Source: Streptomyces sp. PKU-EA00015 (lineage in GTDB: Bacteria; Actinomycetota; Actinomycetes; Streptomycetales; Streptomycetaceae). From it: 64,000 nucleotides of DNA. Below, piece after piece: positions 15,018-25,200 of the stretch (positions are counted from its first letter, which is position 1; each line of letters begins with the position of its first letter). The stretch spans positions 1-64,000 of the forward strand of contig NZ_JABZEE010000051.1 of assembly GCF_013387495.1 (NCBI RefSeq). The letters run 5' to 3'. The notes under the pieces were generated by a model, which had not been told where the DNA came from, made no database searches, and was given only the letters and a program-made list of their open reading frames with translations. Position numbers and translations under genes: made by a program.

Positions 15018-16106
15018 ATGACTGGATCCGGCTCCCCCCTCCGCGTCGGACTCGTGGGCTACGGCCTGGCGGGCTCCGTCTTCCACGCCCCGCTGATCGC
15101 CACCACCGACGGCCTCGTCGTCGACACGGTCGTCACGTCGAGCGAGGAGCGCCGGGCGCAGGCCCGCGCCGCCCTCGGCGACGGCGTGCGCTTCGCGGCG
15201 GCCCCCGACGAGCTGTGGGAGCGGGCGGACGAGCTGGATCTCGTCGTCGTCGCCTCGCCGAACAGGACGCACGTCCCGATCGCGACCGCCGCCCTGGAGG
15301 CCGGTCTCGCCGTGGTCGTGGACAAGCCGGTCGCCGGCACCGCCGCCGAGGCGCGCGCCCTGGCGGCCCTCGCCGACGAGCGCGGCCTGATGCTGTCGGT
15401 CTTCCAGAACCGCCGCTGGGACAACGACTTCCTCACCCTCCGCCGCCTCGTCGCCGACGGCGAGCTCGGCGACGTCCAGCGGTTCGAGTCCCGTTTCGAG
15501 CGCTGGCGTCCGCAGCCCAAGGGCGGCTGGCGCGAGTCGGGCGACCCGGACGAGATCGGCGGCCTGCTGTACGACCTGGGCAGCCACGTCGTCGACCAGG
15601 CGCTGACTCTGTTCGGCCCCGCCGCGCGGGTGTACGCGGAGTCCGATGTGCGCCGCCCCGGCGCCGCGGCCGACGACGACACCTTCATCGCGATCACACA
15701 TGAGGGCGGCGTCCGCTCCCACCTGTACGTGAGCGCGACCACCGCCCAGCTCGGTCCCCGTTTCCGGGTTCTCGGCTCGAAGGCCGGGTACGTGAAGTAC
15801 GGGCTGGACCCGCAGGAGGCCGACCTTCGCGACGGCAGGCTGCCGGCCGCGGGCGAGCCCTGGGGCGTGGAGCCGGAGGCGCTGTGGGGCCGCGTCGGCG
15901 CCGGGGAGTCCCCGGTCACCGGCGGTGGCACCCCGGTCGAGACCCTGCCCGGCGACTACCCCGCCTACTACGCGGCCGTCGCCGCCGCCGTGCGCGACAA
16001 GACCACCCCGCCGGTGACCGCGCTCGAGGCGGCCGCCGCCCTCGACGTCCTGGAAGCCGCCCGCCGCTCCGCCCGCGACGGCGTCACCGTGGAGATCACC
16101 GCATGA
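15018..16106 (+). CDS. Gfo/Idh/MocA-family NAD(P)-dependent oxidoreductase
   Basis: Protein of 362 residues. An N-terminal Rossmann fold (GLVGYGLAGSVFHAPLI) and the EKP-equivalent VVDKPVAGT define the family. The C-terminal beta-sheet domain carries GGLLYDLGSHVVDQ with the likely catalytic Asp/His region. These enzymes oxidise or epimerise sugars and inositols. The ATG at 15018 has GGAG upstream. It heads a two-gene operon with a UPF0303 gene, overlapping it by ATGA, and faces the ROK regulator. Confidence 0.92.
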   Translation: MTGSGSPLRVGLVGYGLAGSVFHAPLIATTDGLVVDTVVTSSEERRAQARAALGDGVRFAAAPDELWERADELDLVVVASPNRTHVPIATAALEAGLAVVVDKPVAGTAAEARALAALADERGLMLSVFQNRRWDNDFLTLRRLVADGELGDVQRFESRFERWRPQPKGGWRESGDPDEIGGLLYDLGSHVVDQALTLFGPAARVYAESDVRRPGAAADDDTFIAITHEGGVRSHLYVSATTAQLGPRFRVLGSKAGYVKYGLDPQEADLRDGRLPAAGEPWGVEPEALWGRVGAGESPVTGGGTPVETLPGDYPAYYAAVAAAVRDKTTPPVTALEAAAALDVLEAARRSARDGVTVEITA

Positions 16107-16615
16107 GCACCCCCCGCCACCACCTCACCGTCGACGAGATCGTCGAGCAGGAGCGGCGGCTGACGCTGCACCACTTCACGCACGACGACGCCTGGAAGCT
16201 CGGGAGCCTGCTCGTCGAGATGGCGCACCTGCGCAACGCGCCCGTCGCCATCGACATCCGGCGCGGCGCCCAGCAGCTGTTCCACTGCGCCCTGCCGGGT
16301 TCCAGCGCCGACAACGACGCGTGGATCGACCGCAAGCGCCGCGTCGTCGAGCGCTACGGCGAGAGCTCGTACCTCGTCGGGGCACGGCACCGCGCCAAGG
16401 GCACGACGTTCGAGGAGTCCTCGCGGCTGGACCCGGACGTGTACGCGGCCCACGGCGGCTCCTTCCCGATCACGATCGAGGGGGTCGGCGTCGTCGGCTC
16501 GGTCACGGTCTCGGGCCTGCCGCAGGCCGACGACCACGCGATGGTCGTCGAGGCGCTGGAGCGGTTCGCCGCGCACGCCGACGGTTCGAGCGGTACGGCC
16601 GGGCCGCCTTCCTGA
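16103..16615 (+). CDS. UPF0303 / heme-degrading-domain family protein
   Basis: Cytoplasmic protein of 170 residues related to the HbpS/GlcG-like fold (UPF0303). It has LTLHHFTHDDAWKLG near the N-terminus and the terminal GVGVVGSVTVSGLPQADDH stretch. Some relatives bind heme, but many are uncharacterised accessory proteins of sugar operons. The start overlaps the upstream stop (ATGA at 16103-16106), so translation is coupled to the oxidoreductase. Function here is unresolved. Confidence 0.85.
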   Translation: MSTPRHHLTVDEIVEQERRLTLHHFTHDDAWKLGSLLVEMAHLRNAPVAIDIRRGAQQLFHCALPGSSADNDAWIDRKRRVVERYGESSYLVGARHRAKGTTFEESSRLDPDVYAAHGGSFPITIEGVGVVGSVTVSGLPQADDHAMVVEALERFAAHADGSSGTAGPPS

Positions 16616-16693
16616 CCCGCCGCACCGCCCGCCGCGTCCGCCTCGGCAGCCGCCCGTCCCGCCGGCGCGAGGCGAGCCGTGCGCAGGCCCGCC

Positions 16694-16721
16694 GCCGGCG
16701 GCATCCACCGATGCCGCCGGC
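16694..16721. terminator. Bidirectional terminator
   Basis: Perfect 11-base arms (16694-16704 and 16711-16721) with a 6-base loop between convergent genes. Confidence 0.8.
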
Positions 16722-16732
16722 CCGGTCGGCGG

Positions 16733-17593
16733 CTACGCGTCCTTGAGCTCCTGCCGCTGCCGCCCGAGCCCCTCGATCTCCAGCTCCACCACGTCGCCGG
16801 CGCGCAGGAACGGCTTCGGCTCCGGCTGCCCGAGCGCGACGCCCGCCGGCGTACCGGTGTTGATGACGTCGCCCGGGTACAGGGTCATGAACCTGCTGAG
16901 GTAGCGGACGACATCGGCCACCGGGAAGATCTGGTCGGCGGTGGTGCCGTCCTGCTTGAGTTCGCCGTTCACCCAGAGCCTGAGCCGCAGCGCCTGCGGC
17001 TCGGCCACCTCGTCGGCGGTCACGAGCCAGGGCCCGAGCGGGTTGAACGTCTCGCAGTTCTTGCCCTTGTCCCAGGTGCCGCCGCGCTCGATCTGGAACT
17101 CGCGCTCGGAGACGTCGTGGGCGACCGCGTACCCGGCGACGTACGACAGCGGGTCCTCGTCGTCGGCGATGTAGCGCGCCGTACGTCCGATCACCACCGC
17201 GAGCTCGACCTCCCAGTCGGTCTTGCGGCTGCCGCGCGGCACGAGCACGGTGTCGTCCGGGCCGACGACCGTGTCCGCCGCCTTGAGGAACACGACGGGC
17301 TCGGCCGGGGGCTCGGCGCCGGTCTCGGCGGCGTGGTCGTGGTAGTTCAGCCCGATGCACACGACCTTGCCGACACGGGCCAGCGGCGGCCCGATCCGCA
17401 GCCCGGCGGCGTCGAGTACGGGCAGGTCACCGGCTTCGGCCGCGGCGCGGATCCGGTCGAGGGCGGCGGCGTCCGCGAGCAGCGGGCCGTCGATGTCCGT
17501 GACGAGACCGGACATGTCGCGCAGGGTCACCCCGTCCCCGTCGAGCAGGGCGGGGCGCTCGGCGCCTGCCGTACCGACACGCAGCAGCTTCAT
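16733..17593 (-). CDS. Fumarylacetoacetate hydrolase-family protein
   Basis: Cytoplasmic enzyme of 286 residues. The FAH fold is shown by CIGLNYHDHAAE, the metal-binding acidic residues in DWEVELAVVIG, the DVSEREFQ region and the terminal TGTPAGVALG. Relatives cleave acylpyruvates or hydrate 2-oxo acids from aromatic or sugar-acid degradation. The exact substrate is not predictable. The ATG at 17593 follows AGGGGAG. It is a single gene with an inverted repeat in its promoter. Confidence 0.9.
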   Translation of the reverse strand: MKLLRVGTAGAERPALLDGDGVTLRDMSGLVTDIDGPLLADAAALDRIRAAAEAGDLPVLDAAGLRIGPPLARVGKVVCIGLNYHDHAAETGAEPPAEPVVFLKAADTVVGPDDTVLVPRGSRKTDWEVELAVVIGRTARYIADDEDPLSYVAGYAVAHDVSEREFQIERGGTWDKGKNCETFNPLGPWLVTADEVAEPQALRLRLWVNGELKQDGTTADQIFPVADVVRYLSRFMTLYPGDVINTGTPAGVALGQPEPKPFLRAGDVVELEIEGLGRQRQELKDA

Positions 17594-17653
17594 GGTTTGT
17601 CTCCCCTGGTCGAGTGCGTCGAGTGCGGACCCGGCCCGACAGGTGCGGCCGTC

Positions 17654-17681
17654 GGAGGATCGAAGGGTTGGCTGATCCTCC
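17654..17681. promoter_or_regulatory. Inverted repeat upstream of the FAH-family gene
   Basis: Perfect 8-base arms GGAGGATC (17654-17661) and GATCCTCC (17674-17681), about 60-90 bases before the start. The symmetry suits a dimeric regulator, but none is encoded next to it. Confidence 0.5.
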
Positions 17682-17726
17682 AAGACATCCGACCACCCTG
17701 CAAGACCCTGTTCACAACCTGGACCT

Positions 17727-18467
17727 TTACGGGGCGGTAGCCAACGCCCCGGCCACAGGCATGTCCCGGTAGAGGAACACCCGCTCCACCGCGGACCAGG
17801 TGGTGCTCGTGACGACGTACAGCGCGGCGGCGAGCGGCACGACGGCGACGGTGATCAGCGTGGCGAACGGCATCAGCGGCATGACCTTGAGCATCGCGCC
17901 CATACCCGGCGTCTGCTCCCCCGCCACCGTGGGCGCGGCCGCCATCTGCCGCTTGGTGCGCAGGTAGGTGAACGTCGCCACGGCGGCGACGATCCCGAAG
18001 AGGGCCAGGTACACGAGCCCGGCGCCGCCGAGCACGCCGCCGTCGGACAGCGCGTCCGCCCAGCGCCCGCCGAGCGGGGCGTCGAAGAGGGTGTGGTCGA
18101 GCAGCCCGTTCGGCTCGCCGCCGATCCGCGCGCTGGAGAACAGGTGGTACATGAGGAAGAACGCCGGCAGCTGGAGCAGGGACGGCAGGCAGCCTTCGAG
18201 CGGCGACACCTTCTGCCGCGCGTAGAGCTCCGTCGTGGCCTTCTGCAGCCGTTCCCGGTCGCCCCCGTGCTTCTCGCGCAACGCGGCGAGCTCGGGCGCG
18301 AGGCGGGCGCGGGCCTTGTGACCACGGGCGGCGGAGCGGGACAGGGGATGGACGGCGAGCCGTACGAGCGCGGTGAAGACGACGATGGCGGCGGCGGTGG
18401 CCGAGGCGGCGAACAACGGGTGGAGCAGGTCGGCGAGGCGCTCGACGAGATCGGCGAATACGGACAT
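17727..18467 (-). CDS. YidC/Oxa1-like membrane insertase paralogue
   Basis: Membrane protein of 246 residues with about four to five transmembrane segments and the 60KD_IMP hallmarks: FTALVRLAVHPLSR with the conserved Arg in TM1, and PAFFLMYHLFS. It is shorter than the housekeeping YidC, which in actinomycetes sits near the replication origin, so it is probably a second, specialised copy. GGAGGGG precedes the ATG at 18467. A DUF6412-like gene lies just upstream on the same strand, probably in one unit. Confidence 0.88.
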   Translation of the reverse strand: MSVFADLVERLADLLHPLFAASATAAAIVVFTALVRLAVHPLSRSAARGHKARARLAPELAALREKHGGDRERLQKATTELYARQKVSPLEGCLPSLLQLPAFFLMYHLFSSARIGGEPNGLLDHTLFDAPLGGRWADALSDGGVLGGAGLVYLALFGIVAAVATFTYLRTKRQMAAAPTVAGEQTPGMGAMLKVMPLMPFATLITVAVVPLAAALYVVTSTTWSAVERVFLYRDMPVAGALATAP

Positions 18468-18562
18468 GGGTGGGCCCCTCCAGGGGTCGTGTCGTGCCGG
18501 GGAACGGGTCATGCGGGGCATGGCGGCATGACGGCCCGTGGAGGGACTTCAGGGATCTGTCG

Positions 18563-18892
18563 CTACACGGCCGCCGGAAGGAGGCGGCCGGGGGCGCGGG
18601 GGCGCGTGCGGCCCCGGGCGTCGGGATCCCGCTGCGGGAGGAAGGCGGTGCGCTGCTCGCGGTCGCGGATCGCCGTGCGCACCCGGGTGCGCGGCACGAC
18701 GGGCGCGCAGCGCGCGCTGATGACGGCGCAGACGACGAGCGCGGAACCGGCCGCCGCGGTGGCGGTCGCGGCGAGCGCGAGGGCGGCGGTGAGGCCGTCG
18801 CCGTCGACGAGAACCGTCTCGACGAGCACCTCGACGAGGAGGAAGAGCAGGAGCACGGCGGGACGGAACACGCTTGTCGTGCGACCGGGCAC
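18563..18892 (-). CDS. Small membrane protein (DUF6412-like)
   Basis: Protein of 109 residues with two transmembrane segments (about 8-30 and 35-60) and a basic Arg/Pro-rich cytoplasmic tail. I assign it to DUF6412 from memory of Streptomyces proteins beside YidC-like genes; function is unknown. The GTG at 18892 follows an excellent GGAGAAGGGGGA ribosome-binding site, so I prefer it to an upstream ATG at 19003 that has none. It lies 95 bases upstream of the YidC-like gene. Confidence 0.68.
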   Translation of the reverse strand: MPGRTTSVFRPAVLLLFLLVEVLVETVLVDGDGLTAALALAATATAAAGSALVVCAVISARCAPVVPRTRVRTAIRDREQRTAFLPQRDPDARGRTRPRAPGRLLPAAV

Positions 18893-19144
18893 GCGTCCCC
18901 CTTCTCCTGTACCTGACGTCCGAGGCTTCCGTTCCTGTACACGAGCGGCGGCACCGCTTGGTTCCCGGCCACCCGGAAAGCCGACGGACAGCGCTTTCAC
19001 CACACCTTCGCCACTTGTTCAACACGCAACACCGTTGCCATCACGTTACGTGTGCGGCTCTTGACGCCCAGCAGTGGCAGAGAGTTGGCTTTGCGCCACG
19101 TCGGCCGAAAACTGGCGGCCTGTCCTGGAGGTTGGTTTCCACAA

Positions 19145-20233
19145 ATGAACAGAAGTGTGCGTAGTGCCGTGGCGGCCGCTTCAGCCTCTGTCCTCGCCTT
19201 CTCACTGTCCGGCTGCGGCAGCGAGGAGCACAGCGGTGTGATCAGCAACGACATCGTCGTGGGCCTGCTCCTCCCGGACCGGGAGGCAGCGCGCTACGAG
19301 AAGTTCGACCGGCCGGTCATCGAGGACAAGGTCGACCGGCTGACGATCGGCGAGGGCAAGGTCGTCTACGCCAACGCCAACCAGGACGCCTCGCTCCAGG
19401 CCCTCCAGGTCGAGAACATGATCGAGGACGAGGTCGACGTGCTGATCCTGGACGCCGTCGACGCCAAGGCCATAGCCGGCAGCGTCGCGAAGGCCGAGAA
19501 GGCCGGCATCCCGGTGGTCGCCTTCGACCGCCTGGCCGAGGGACCGATCGACGCCTACACCTCGTTCGACAACGAAGAGGTCGGCCACGTCCAGGGCAAG
19601 GCCCTGCTGAAGGCCCTCGGCAACAAGGCCAAGAACAGCCGGATCGTCATGGTGAACGGCGCTCTCACGGACCCGAACGCCGCGCTGTTCAAGAAGGGCG
19701 CCCACGCCGAACTCGACGGCAAGGTCGCGGTCGGCAAGGAGTACGACACCGAGGAGTGGAGCCCCGAGAACGCCGAGGCCAACATGAAGGCCGCCATCGA
19801 CGAACTCGGCGCCGACGCCATCGACGGCGTCTACTCCGCGAACGACGGCATGGCGGGCGGCGCCATCGCCGCCCTCAAGGCCGCGGGCGTCACCCCACTC
19901 CCGCCGGTCACCGGCCAGGACGCCGAGCTCGCCGCCGTACAGCGCATCATCTCCGGCGAGCAGCACATGAGCGTCTACAAGCCGTACGCACCGGAGGCCG
20001 CCGCCGCGGCCGAGATGGCCGTGGCGCTCGCCAAGGGCGAGTCCCTCCACACCGTCGCGCAGACGCACGTGGACAGCCCGACCACCAAGGACATCCCCTC
20101 CGTCCTGGTCCCGGTCATCGCCCTGACCCAGGCCAACATCGAGGAGACGGTCATCAGGGACGGCATCTACACGGCCGAGGAGATCTGCACCCCGAAGTAC
20201 GCGGCCGCGTGCGCGGAGCTGGCCATCGGCTGA
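19145..20233 (+). CDS. Sugar ABC transporter substrate-binding lipoprotein (orphan)
   Basis: Lipoprotein of 362 residues with lipobox LSGC near residue 24. It is a periplasmic-binding-protein type 1 fold like xylose/ribose-binding proteins: DVLILDAVDAKAI, IPVVAFDRLAEG, GVYSANDGMAGGAIAAL and VTGQDAE. No permease or ATPase genes adjoin it, which is unusual for this class. It may feed a distant transporter or act as a sensor. GGAGG lies 13 bases before the ATG at 19145. Confidence 0.9.
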   Translation: MNRSVRSAVAAASASVLAFSLSGCGSEEHSGVISNDIVVGLLLPDREAARYEKFDRPVIEDKVDRLTIGEGKVVYANANQDASLQALQVENMIEDEVDVLILDAVDAKAIAGSVAKAEKAGIPVVAFDRLAEGPIDAYTSFDNEEVGHVQGKALLKALGNKAKNSRIVMVNGALTDPNAALFKKGAHAELDGKVAVGKEYDTEEWSPENAEANMKAAIDELGADAIDGVYSANDGMAGGAIAALKAAGVTPLPPVTGQDAELAAVQRIISGEQHMSVYKPYAPEAAAAAEMAVALAKGESLHTVAQTHVDSPTTKDIPSVLVPVIALTQANIEETVIRDGIYTAEEICTPKYAAACAELAIG

Positions 20234-20336
20234 GGTCGGGGGCGTACCGAAGGCGTACGGCCGACGCGAGCCCGGCGTACCGGCCAACGCGGGGCCCGGC
20301 GTACCGACGCCGGAACCCGCCCACGCCCCGGCCCCG

Positions 20337-21068
20337 TCACCGGGGCCGCATGGAGGTCAGCTTCGCCCAGACCACCAGCCGGTACCGGGAGCTGAACTCA
20401 GGGGTGCACGTCGTCAGGGTGAGGTAGTAGCCCGGCTCGCCGTACCCGGCGGACGGCCGCACGAGACTGCGCGGCACCGGCGCGATGACGCCGGTGTCGC
20501 GCGGCGTCGTCTGCGGGAGCCGCTGGTCCACGGCGTAGTCGAAGACCCCCTCACGGGTGTCGATCCGGACGGTGTCGCCGGTACGCAGCCGGTCAATGTA
20601 CCGGAAGGGCTCGCCGTGGGTGTTGCGGTGCCCGGCGACGGCGAAGTTCCCGGCCTGACCGGGCTGCGCCGTCCCGGGATAGTGCCCGATGTACCCCCTG
20701 TCGAGGACGCCGTGTTTGCCGATGCCCTGCGCGACGGGGGCGACGACGCCGAGGCGGGGGATGCGCAGCACGGCGTAGGCCTGGTCCCAACGGGGCGTTT
20801 CGGGCGGTTCAGGCGATTCCTGCGGGTTTCGTCGCGTCGGCGCGGGCCTCCCGTCCGGAGCCCCGGCCTCCCGCCCCCAGTCCCGCTCCAGGGCCCGGAC
20901 CTGGCGCTCCGCACCCTGCCTGGCCTGCTGGTTGGTCCACCAGAGCTGGTGGACGACGAGGAGGAGGACGACGACCCCGAGGGTGACGGTCACCTCGGCG
21001 GCGGCCCACAGCCCGCGGGCGAGCGCCGCCCGCGCCCGCCGCCGTCCTGCCCCGCGCCTCTGCCGCAC
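20337..21068 (-). CDS. Class E sortase
   Basis: Housekeeping-type actinobacterial sortase of 243 residues. It has an N-terminal transmembrane segment (about 20-42), a charged linker, then the catalytic domain with VAGHRNTHGEPF (His), LTTCTPEFSSRYR (Cys and Arg) and the preceding Tyr of GYYLTL that marks class E. Class E enzymes cleave LAXTG, as in the protein at 12827-13669. The GTG start at 21068 has a weak ribosome-binding site. The short gap after it holds repeated GGCGTACC words. Confidence 0.9.
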   Translation of the reverse strand: MRQRRGAGRRRARAALARGLWAAAEVTVTLGVVVLLLVVHQLWWTNQQARQGAERQVRALERDWGREAGAPDGRPAPTRRNPQESPEPPETPRWDQAYAVLRIPRLGVVAPVAQGIGKHGVLDRGYIGHYPGTAQPGQAGNFAVAGHRNTHGEPFRYIDRLRTGDTVRIDTREGVFDYAVDQRLPQTTPRDTGVIAPVPRSLVRPSAGYGEPGYYLTLTTCTPEFSSRYRLVVWAKLTSMRPR

Positions 21069-21180
21069 GGGCGCAGGGTAGGGCCAGGGGCGTCAACTCA
21101 CCAGTGCCGAGGGCGACTCCGTACCGCTCGCCGCGATACGGCACACCGCACGTACACCCGATCACAGTACGGTGTGGTGC

Positions 21181-22185
21181 ATGCGCCCCGACACGCCTGC
21201 CGACCACACCGCCGAAGCCGAGCGCCTGCTGCGCACCGCAGCGCGGTATCCCGAGGACGACGAACAGCTGCTGCTCCAGGCAGCGGCCCATCTGGAACTG
21301 GCCGGCGACCGCGACCGCGCGTCCGGCCTCTACGACCGCCTGCTGGCCGCGGAGCCCGAGCACCCGCAGCTGATCAAGGCCCTCCAGGCGGCCAACCTGT
21401 GGGAGTACGGCCACGAGGCGGAGGCCCGCGCCCTGATCGCCGGCATCCGCATCGCGGCCCCGGCGCAGGCCGCGCCGTGGGAGATCATCGCCGAGACTCT
21501 GGAGTCGCACGACGAGCTCGAGGCGTCCCACGAGTGCTTCACCGAGGCGCTGACCCTGCTGCTGCCCGAGGACGACGACGTCCCGTACGCGACGCGCTCG
21601 CTCCTCGCGGGCCGCCACCGCGTGCGCCGCCTGCTGGGCCTGCCCCACGACGACCACGACTCCCTCGCCGACCGGGTCCACACGGCCCACACCCCGGACG
21701 TGACGCTCGACGAGCTCCACGACCCGAACCGCCTGTGGGCGCTGGGCTCGGACAACCCGGCGGAACTGAAGGCCGAGATCGCCCGCCTGCGCTCGGAGCT
21801 TGGCTCGTTCCGCTCGGCCCTGTCGCGCCCGTTCCCGGTGGCGGTCCTGCACTGGCCGGCGGACGAACTGGCCGAACTCCTGGAGGCGTACCCCGAGCTC
21901 ACGGCGGAGTACCCCTCGCACGAGACGCACCTAGCGACGATCGAGTCCTCTCTGCGCGACCTCGCCGCCACGGGCACGGAGAACCTGGGCATCGTGACGG
22001 CCACGGTCCCGTCCTACGAGGCCTTCGCGGCCTCGGAGGCGTCGTCCCCGTCGAACGTCTCCCTTCTCCCCCAGTACGCCACGACGCTGGCGGCCCGGGG
22101 ACGTGCGGTGGCGTGGCCGCCGGCGCGGGGGGCGGCGTGCTGGTGCGGGTCGGGGAGGGCGTACAGGGAGTGTCACGGGGGGTAG
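21181..22185 (+). CDS. SEC-C motif and tetratricopeptide-like protein
   Basis: Cytoplasmic protein of 334 residues. The N-terminal third is helical with TPR-like periodicity (LLLQAAAHLELAGDRDRA, LYDRLLAAEP). The middle is a non-repetitive alpha/beta region. The C-terminus ends in the zinc-binding SEC-C motif, CWCGSGRAYRECH. SEC-C tails often mediate ribosome or SecB-like contacts. The start is either GTG at 21172 or ATG at 21181. It runs into the accessory stretch that begins with the helicase gene. Confidence 0.82.
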   Translation: MRPDTPADHTAEAERLLRTAARYPEDDEQLLLQAAAHLELAGDRDRASGLYDRLLAAEPEHPQLIKALQAANLWEYGHEAEARALIAGIRIAAPAQAAPWEIIAETLESHDELEASHECFTEALTLLLPEDDDVPYATRSLLAGRHRVRRLLGLPHDDHDSLADRVHTAHTPDVTLDELHDPNRLWALGSDNPAELKAEIARLRSELGSFRSALSRPFPVAVLHWPADELAELLEAYPELTAEYPSHETHLATIESSLRDLAATGTENLGIVTATVPSYEAFAASEASSPSNVSLLPQYATTLAARGRAVAWPPARGAACWCGSGRAYRECHGG

Positions 22186-22251
22186 GCCTCCGGCCTTGGC
22201 TGTCGGTGCTGCCTGCTATCACTGGCAGGGCCTAAACGGGGAGGGAATGCG

Positions 22252-25200
22252 ATGCCGGGTCCCATGGATGCGAGCCGACCGGTCACCGGTCTCTACGAGC
22301 AGCTGATCACTCTGCGCCTCGAGACTCACCTCAAAACTTTGAGCACTGATCGGTGGCTTGCGATCGACGGGCTGGTGGGACCCGAGTCATCGCCTCACGT
22401 CATCGCGCGGCATGTAGCAGACACGACGCGGCGCGTGCTGGAGCAACTGCCCGCGTCTGAGCGGGTCCACGCCGCGAACCACATCCTTGAGTCGATGAAC
22501 ACGATCGAGGGAGCGCGAGAGTGGATTGACCTCGTGGCTGATGGCCCACGCCAACTGCTGGCCATTGCTGAGCAGGAAGCTAAGGGCGTCTACTCCATCC
22601 GGCCCGCTACGCCGCTCTCCGACACCGCCCTCATCACCAACTCGCCTGAGGACCCTAGCCTCGGCTTTGAGGTGCGTGCCGAGCTCGCGACCGCTGACCG
22701 CGTAGACCTGCTCTGCGCCTTCGTTAAGTGGCACGGACTCCGTGTAATCGAACAGTCTCTTGAAGCCGCGCACGCCCGAGGTGTCCCCCTCCGCGTCATC
22801 ACCACCACATACATTGGCGCCACTGAGCGCCGCGCCCTCGATAAGTTGGTCCAGAAGTTCAACGCCGAGGTCAAGGTCAACTACGAGCTGCGGTCTACAC
22901 GTCTCCACGCGAAGGCATGGCTCTTCCGTCGTCACAGCGGCTACGACACGGCGTATGTCGGCAGCTCTAACCTGTCAAAGGCCGCGCTTCTCGACGGCTT
23001 GGAGTGGAACGTCCGTCTGTCGTCGATCGCAACGCCTGATGTGCTGCGCAAGTTTGAAGCGACCTTCGACTCCTACTGGAGTGATTCCGCATTCGAGCGG
23101 TACGACCCCGTTCACGACGCTGGTCGCCTGGACGATGCGCTCCAGCTGGCAGGACGTGGCACGAGCAGTCTTGAAGGCCGCCGCGTCACCCTTTCTGGGC
23201 TGGAAGTACGTCCGTACCCGCATCAGCGAGACATGCTGGAGCGGCTCGAAGTCGAGCGCACGGTGCACGATCGGCACCGGAACCTCTTGGTCGCCGCCAC
23301 CGGCACCGGCAAGACCGTGATGGCTGCACTGGACTACAAGCGCCTTCGCCAGCAGCACGGCCGTGACCTGCGCTTGCTGTTCGTCGCACACCGCCAGGAG
23401 ATCCTTCGGCAGTCCCTTCGCACCTACCAAGACGTTCTCGTCGATGCAAACTTCGGCAGCGAGTTCCATAGCGGGATCAATCCAGACGAGTGGACGCATG
23501 TCTTCGCAAGCGTCCAGTCCCTTAATTCCCGATCGCTGGAGCGGTTCGCTCCTGACCACTTCGACGTCATCGTCATCGACGAGTTTCACCATGGAGTGTC
23601 GCCGACCTACCGCAAGATCATTGATCACTTCCAACCACTCGAACTCCTGGGGCTCACTGCCACACCCGAGCGGATGGATGGCCGCAACGTCCAAGACGAG
23701 TTCTTCAATGGACGCATCGCGGCGGAGATGCGGCTCTGGGAGGCTCTGGAAAACGAACTCCTCAGCCCCTTCCACTACTTCGGCGTAACCGACACCACGG
23801 ACATGAGCGCCCTTACATGGAAGCGCGGTTCATACGACGCGTCGGCACTGAGCAATCTCCTTACTGGCAACCACGCCCGAGCGCGTCTTGTGGTGCAAGC
23901 CGTCATCGACAAGGTGACCGATCCCGCTTCAATGCGTGCGCTGGGCTTCTGCGTCTCCGTCGCACACGCCCAGTTCATGGCCGACTTCTTCCAGCAGGCC
24001 GGTCTCAATGCCGTTGCCCTGTCTGGAGAGACCCCGCGGGAGCAGCGCAAATCTGCACTGGAGGCGCTGAGGGCCGGCGACCTGCAGGTGATCTTCTCGG
24101 TCGACCTCTTTAACGAGGGCCTTGACGTTCCCGACGTCGACACACTCCTCCTGCTGCGCCCGACGTCGAGCGCCACCGTCTTCCTTCAGCAGCTTGGCCG
24201 CGGACTTCGACGCAGCGAGGGCAAGGCAGTTCTCACTGTCCTGGACTTCATTGGGCAACACCGCAAGGAGTTCCGCTTCGAGGAGCAGTTCCGGGCGCTC
24301 ACGAACCTAACCCGCAACCGACTCCTGGCCCACATCGAGCATGACTTCCCGCAGCTGCCGTCCGGCTGCCAGATCATCCTTGAGTCCAAGGCCAAAGAAC
24401 TGGTCATGAACAACATCCGTAGCCAGATCGGCGTCAACGTCACGCAGCTGGCACGGGAGGTCGGCAAGTACGGCGAGCAGCGACTCACGGCGTATCTGCA
24501 AGAAAGTGGCCGCGAGTTGAAGGAGCTCTACCGAGGCACGGGTAACTCCTGGACAGGACTCCTCCGCAGAGCAGGATTGCTGAGGTCCCCCGCCGCAGAG
24601 GGTGAAGCCGCGCTCTTCAAGCGGGTGTCCGCATTCCTTCACGTCGACGATCCGGAGCGTGTAGCTGGGTACACGAAGCTCCTTGAGGATGACGCTCCCA
24701 GCTATGAGGAGCTCGATGAACGTGAGCAGGCATACGCCCGGATGCTCTATTTCTCGCTCTGGCCCCTCGGCGGCTTCGCCACATATACAGAAGCGCTGAA
24801 CTCACTTCGCCCGCACAGTGCCTTCCGCGACGAGGTCCGCCAGATACTGGCCTACAACCTCGACCGCACCGACCACGTCCCGGTCCCCCTCCTCGGCGGA
24901 CTGGCTGGCCTGCCGCTCACTGTCCACGCGTCGTACAGCCGCGAAGAGATATTGCCAGCACTCGGCCAGTCCTCCATCGGCGGCTCCATGCCCGGCCACT
25001 TCCAGGAGGGCGTGAAGTGGTGCGAGAACATCCAGACGGACGCTCTGCTGATCACGCTGGAGAAGGACGAGAAGGACTTCTCTCCCCAGACGCGGTACCG
25101 GGACTTCGCGATGAGCAACTTCCGCTTCCACTGGGAGTCCCAGAACCGGATATCAGACACCTCCCCTACCGGCGTCCGCTACCAGACCCACAAAGAACAC

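Noticed and set aside
19052..19144. Upstream extension or leader peptide before the sugar-binding lipoprotein
   Set aside because: The frame runs into the lipoprotein without a stop and would destroy its signal peptide; ATG 19145 is better.
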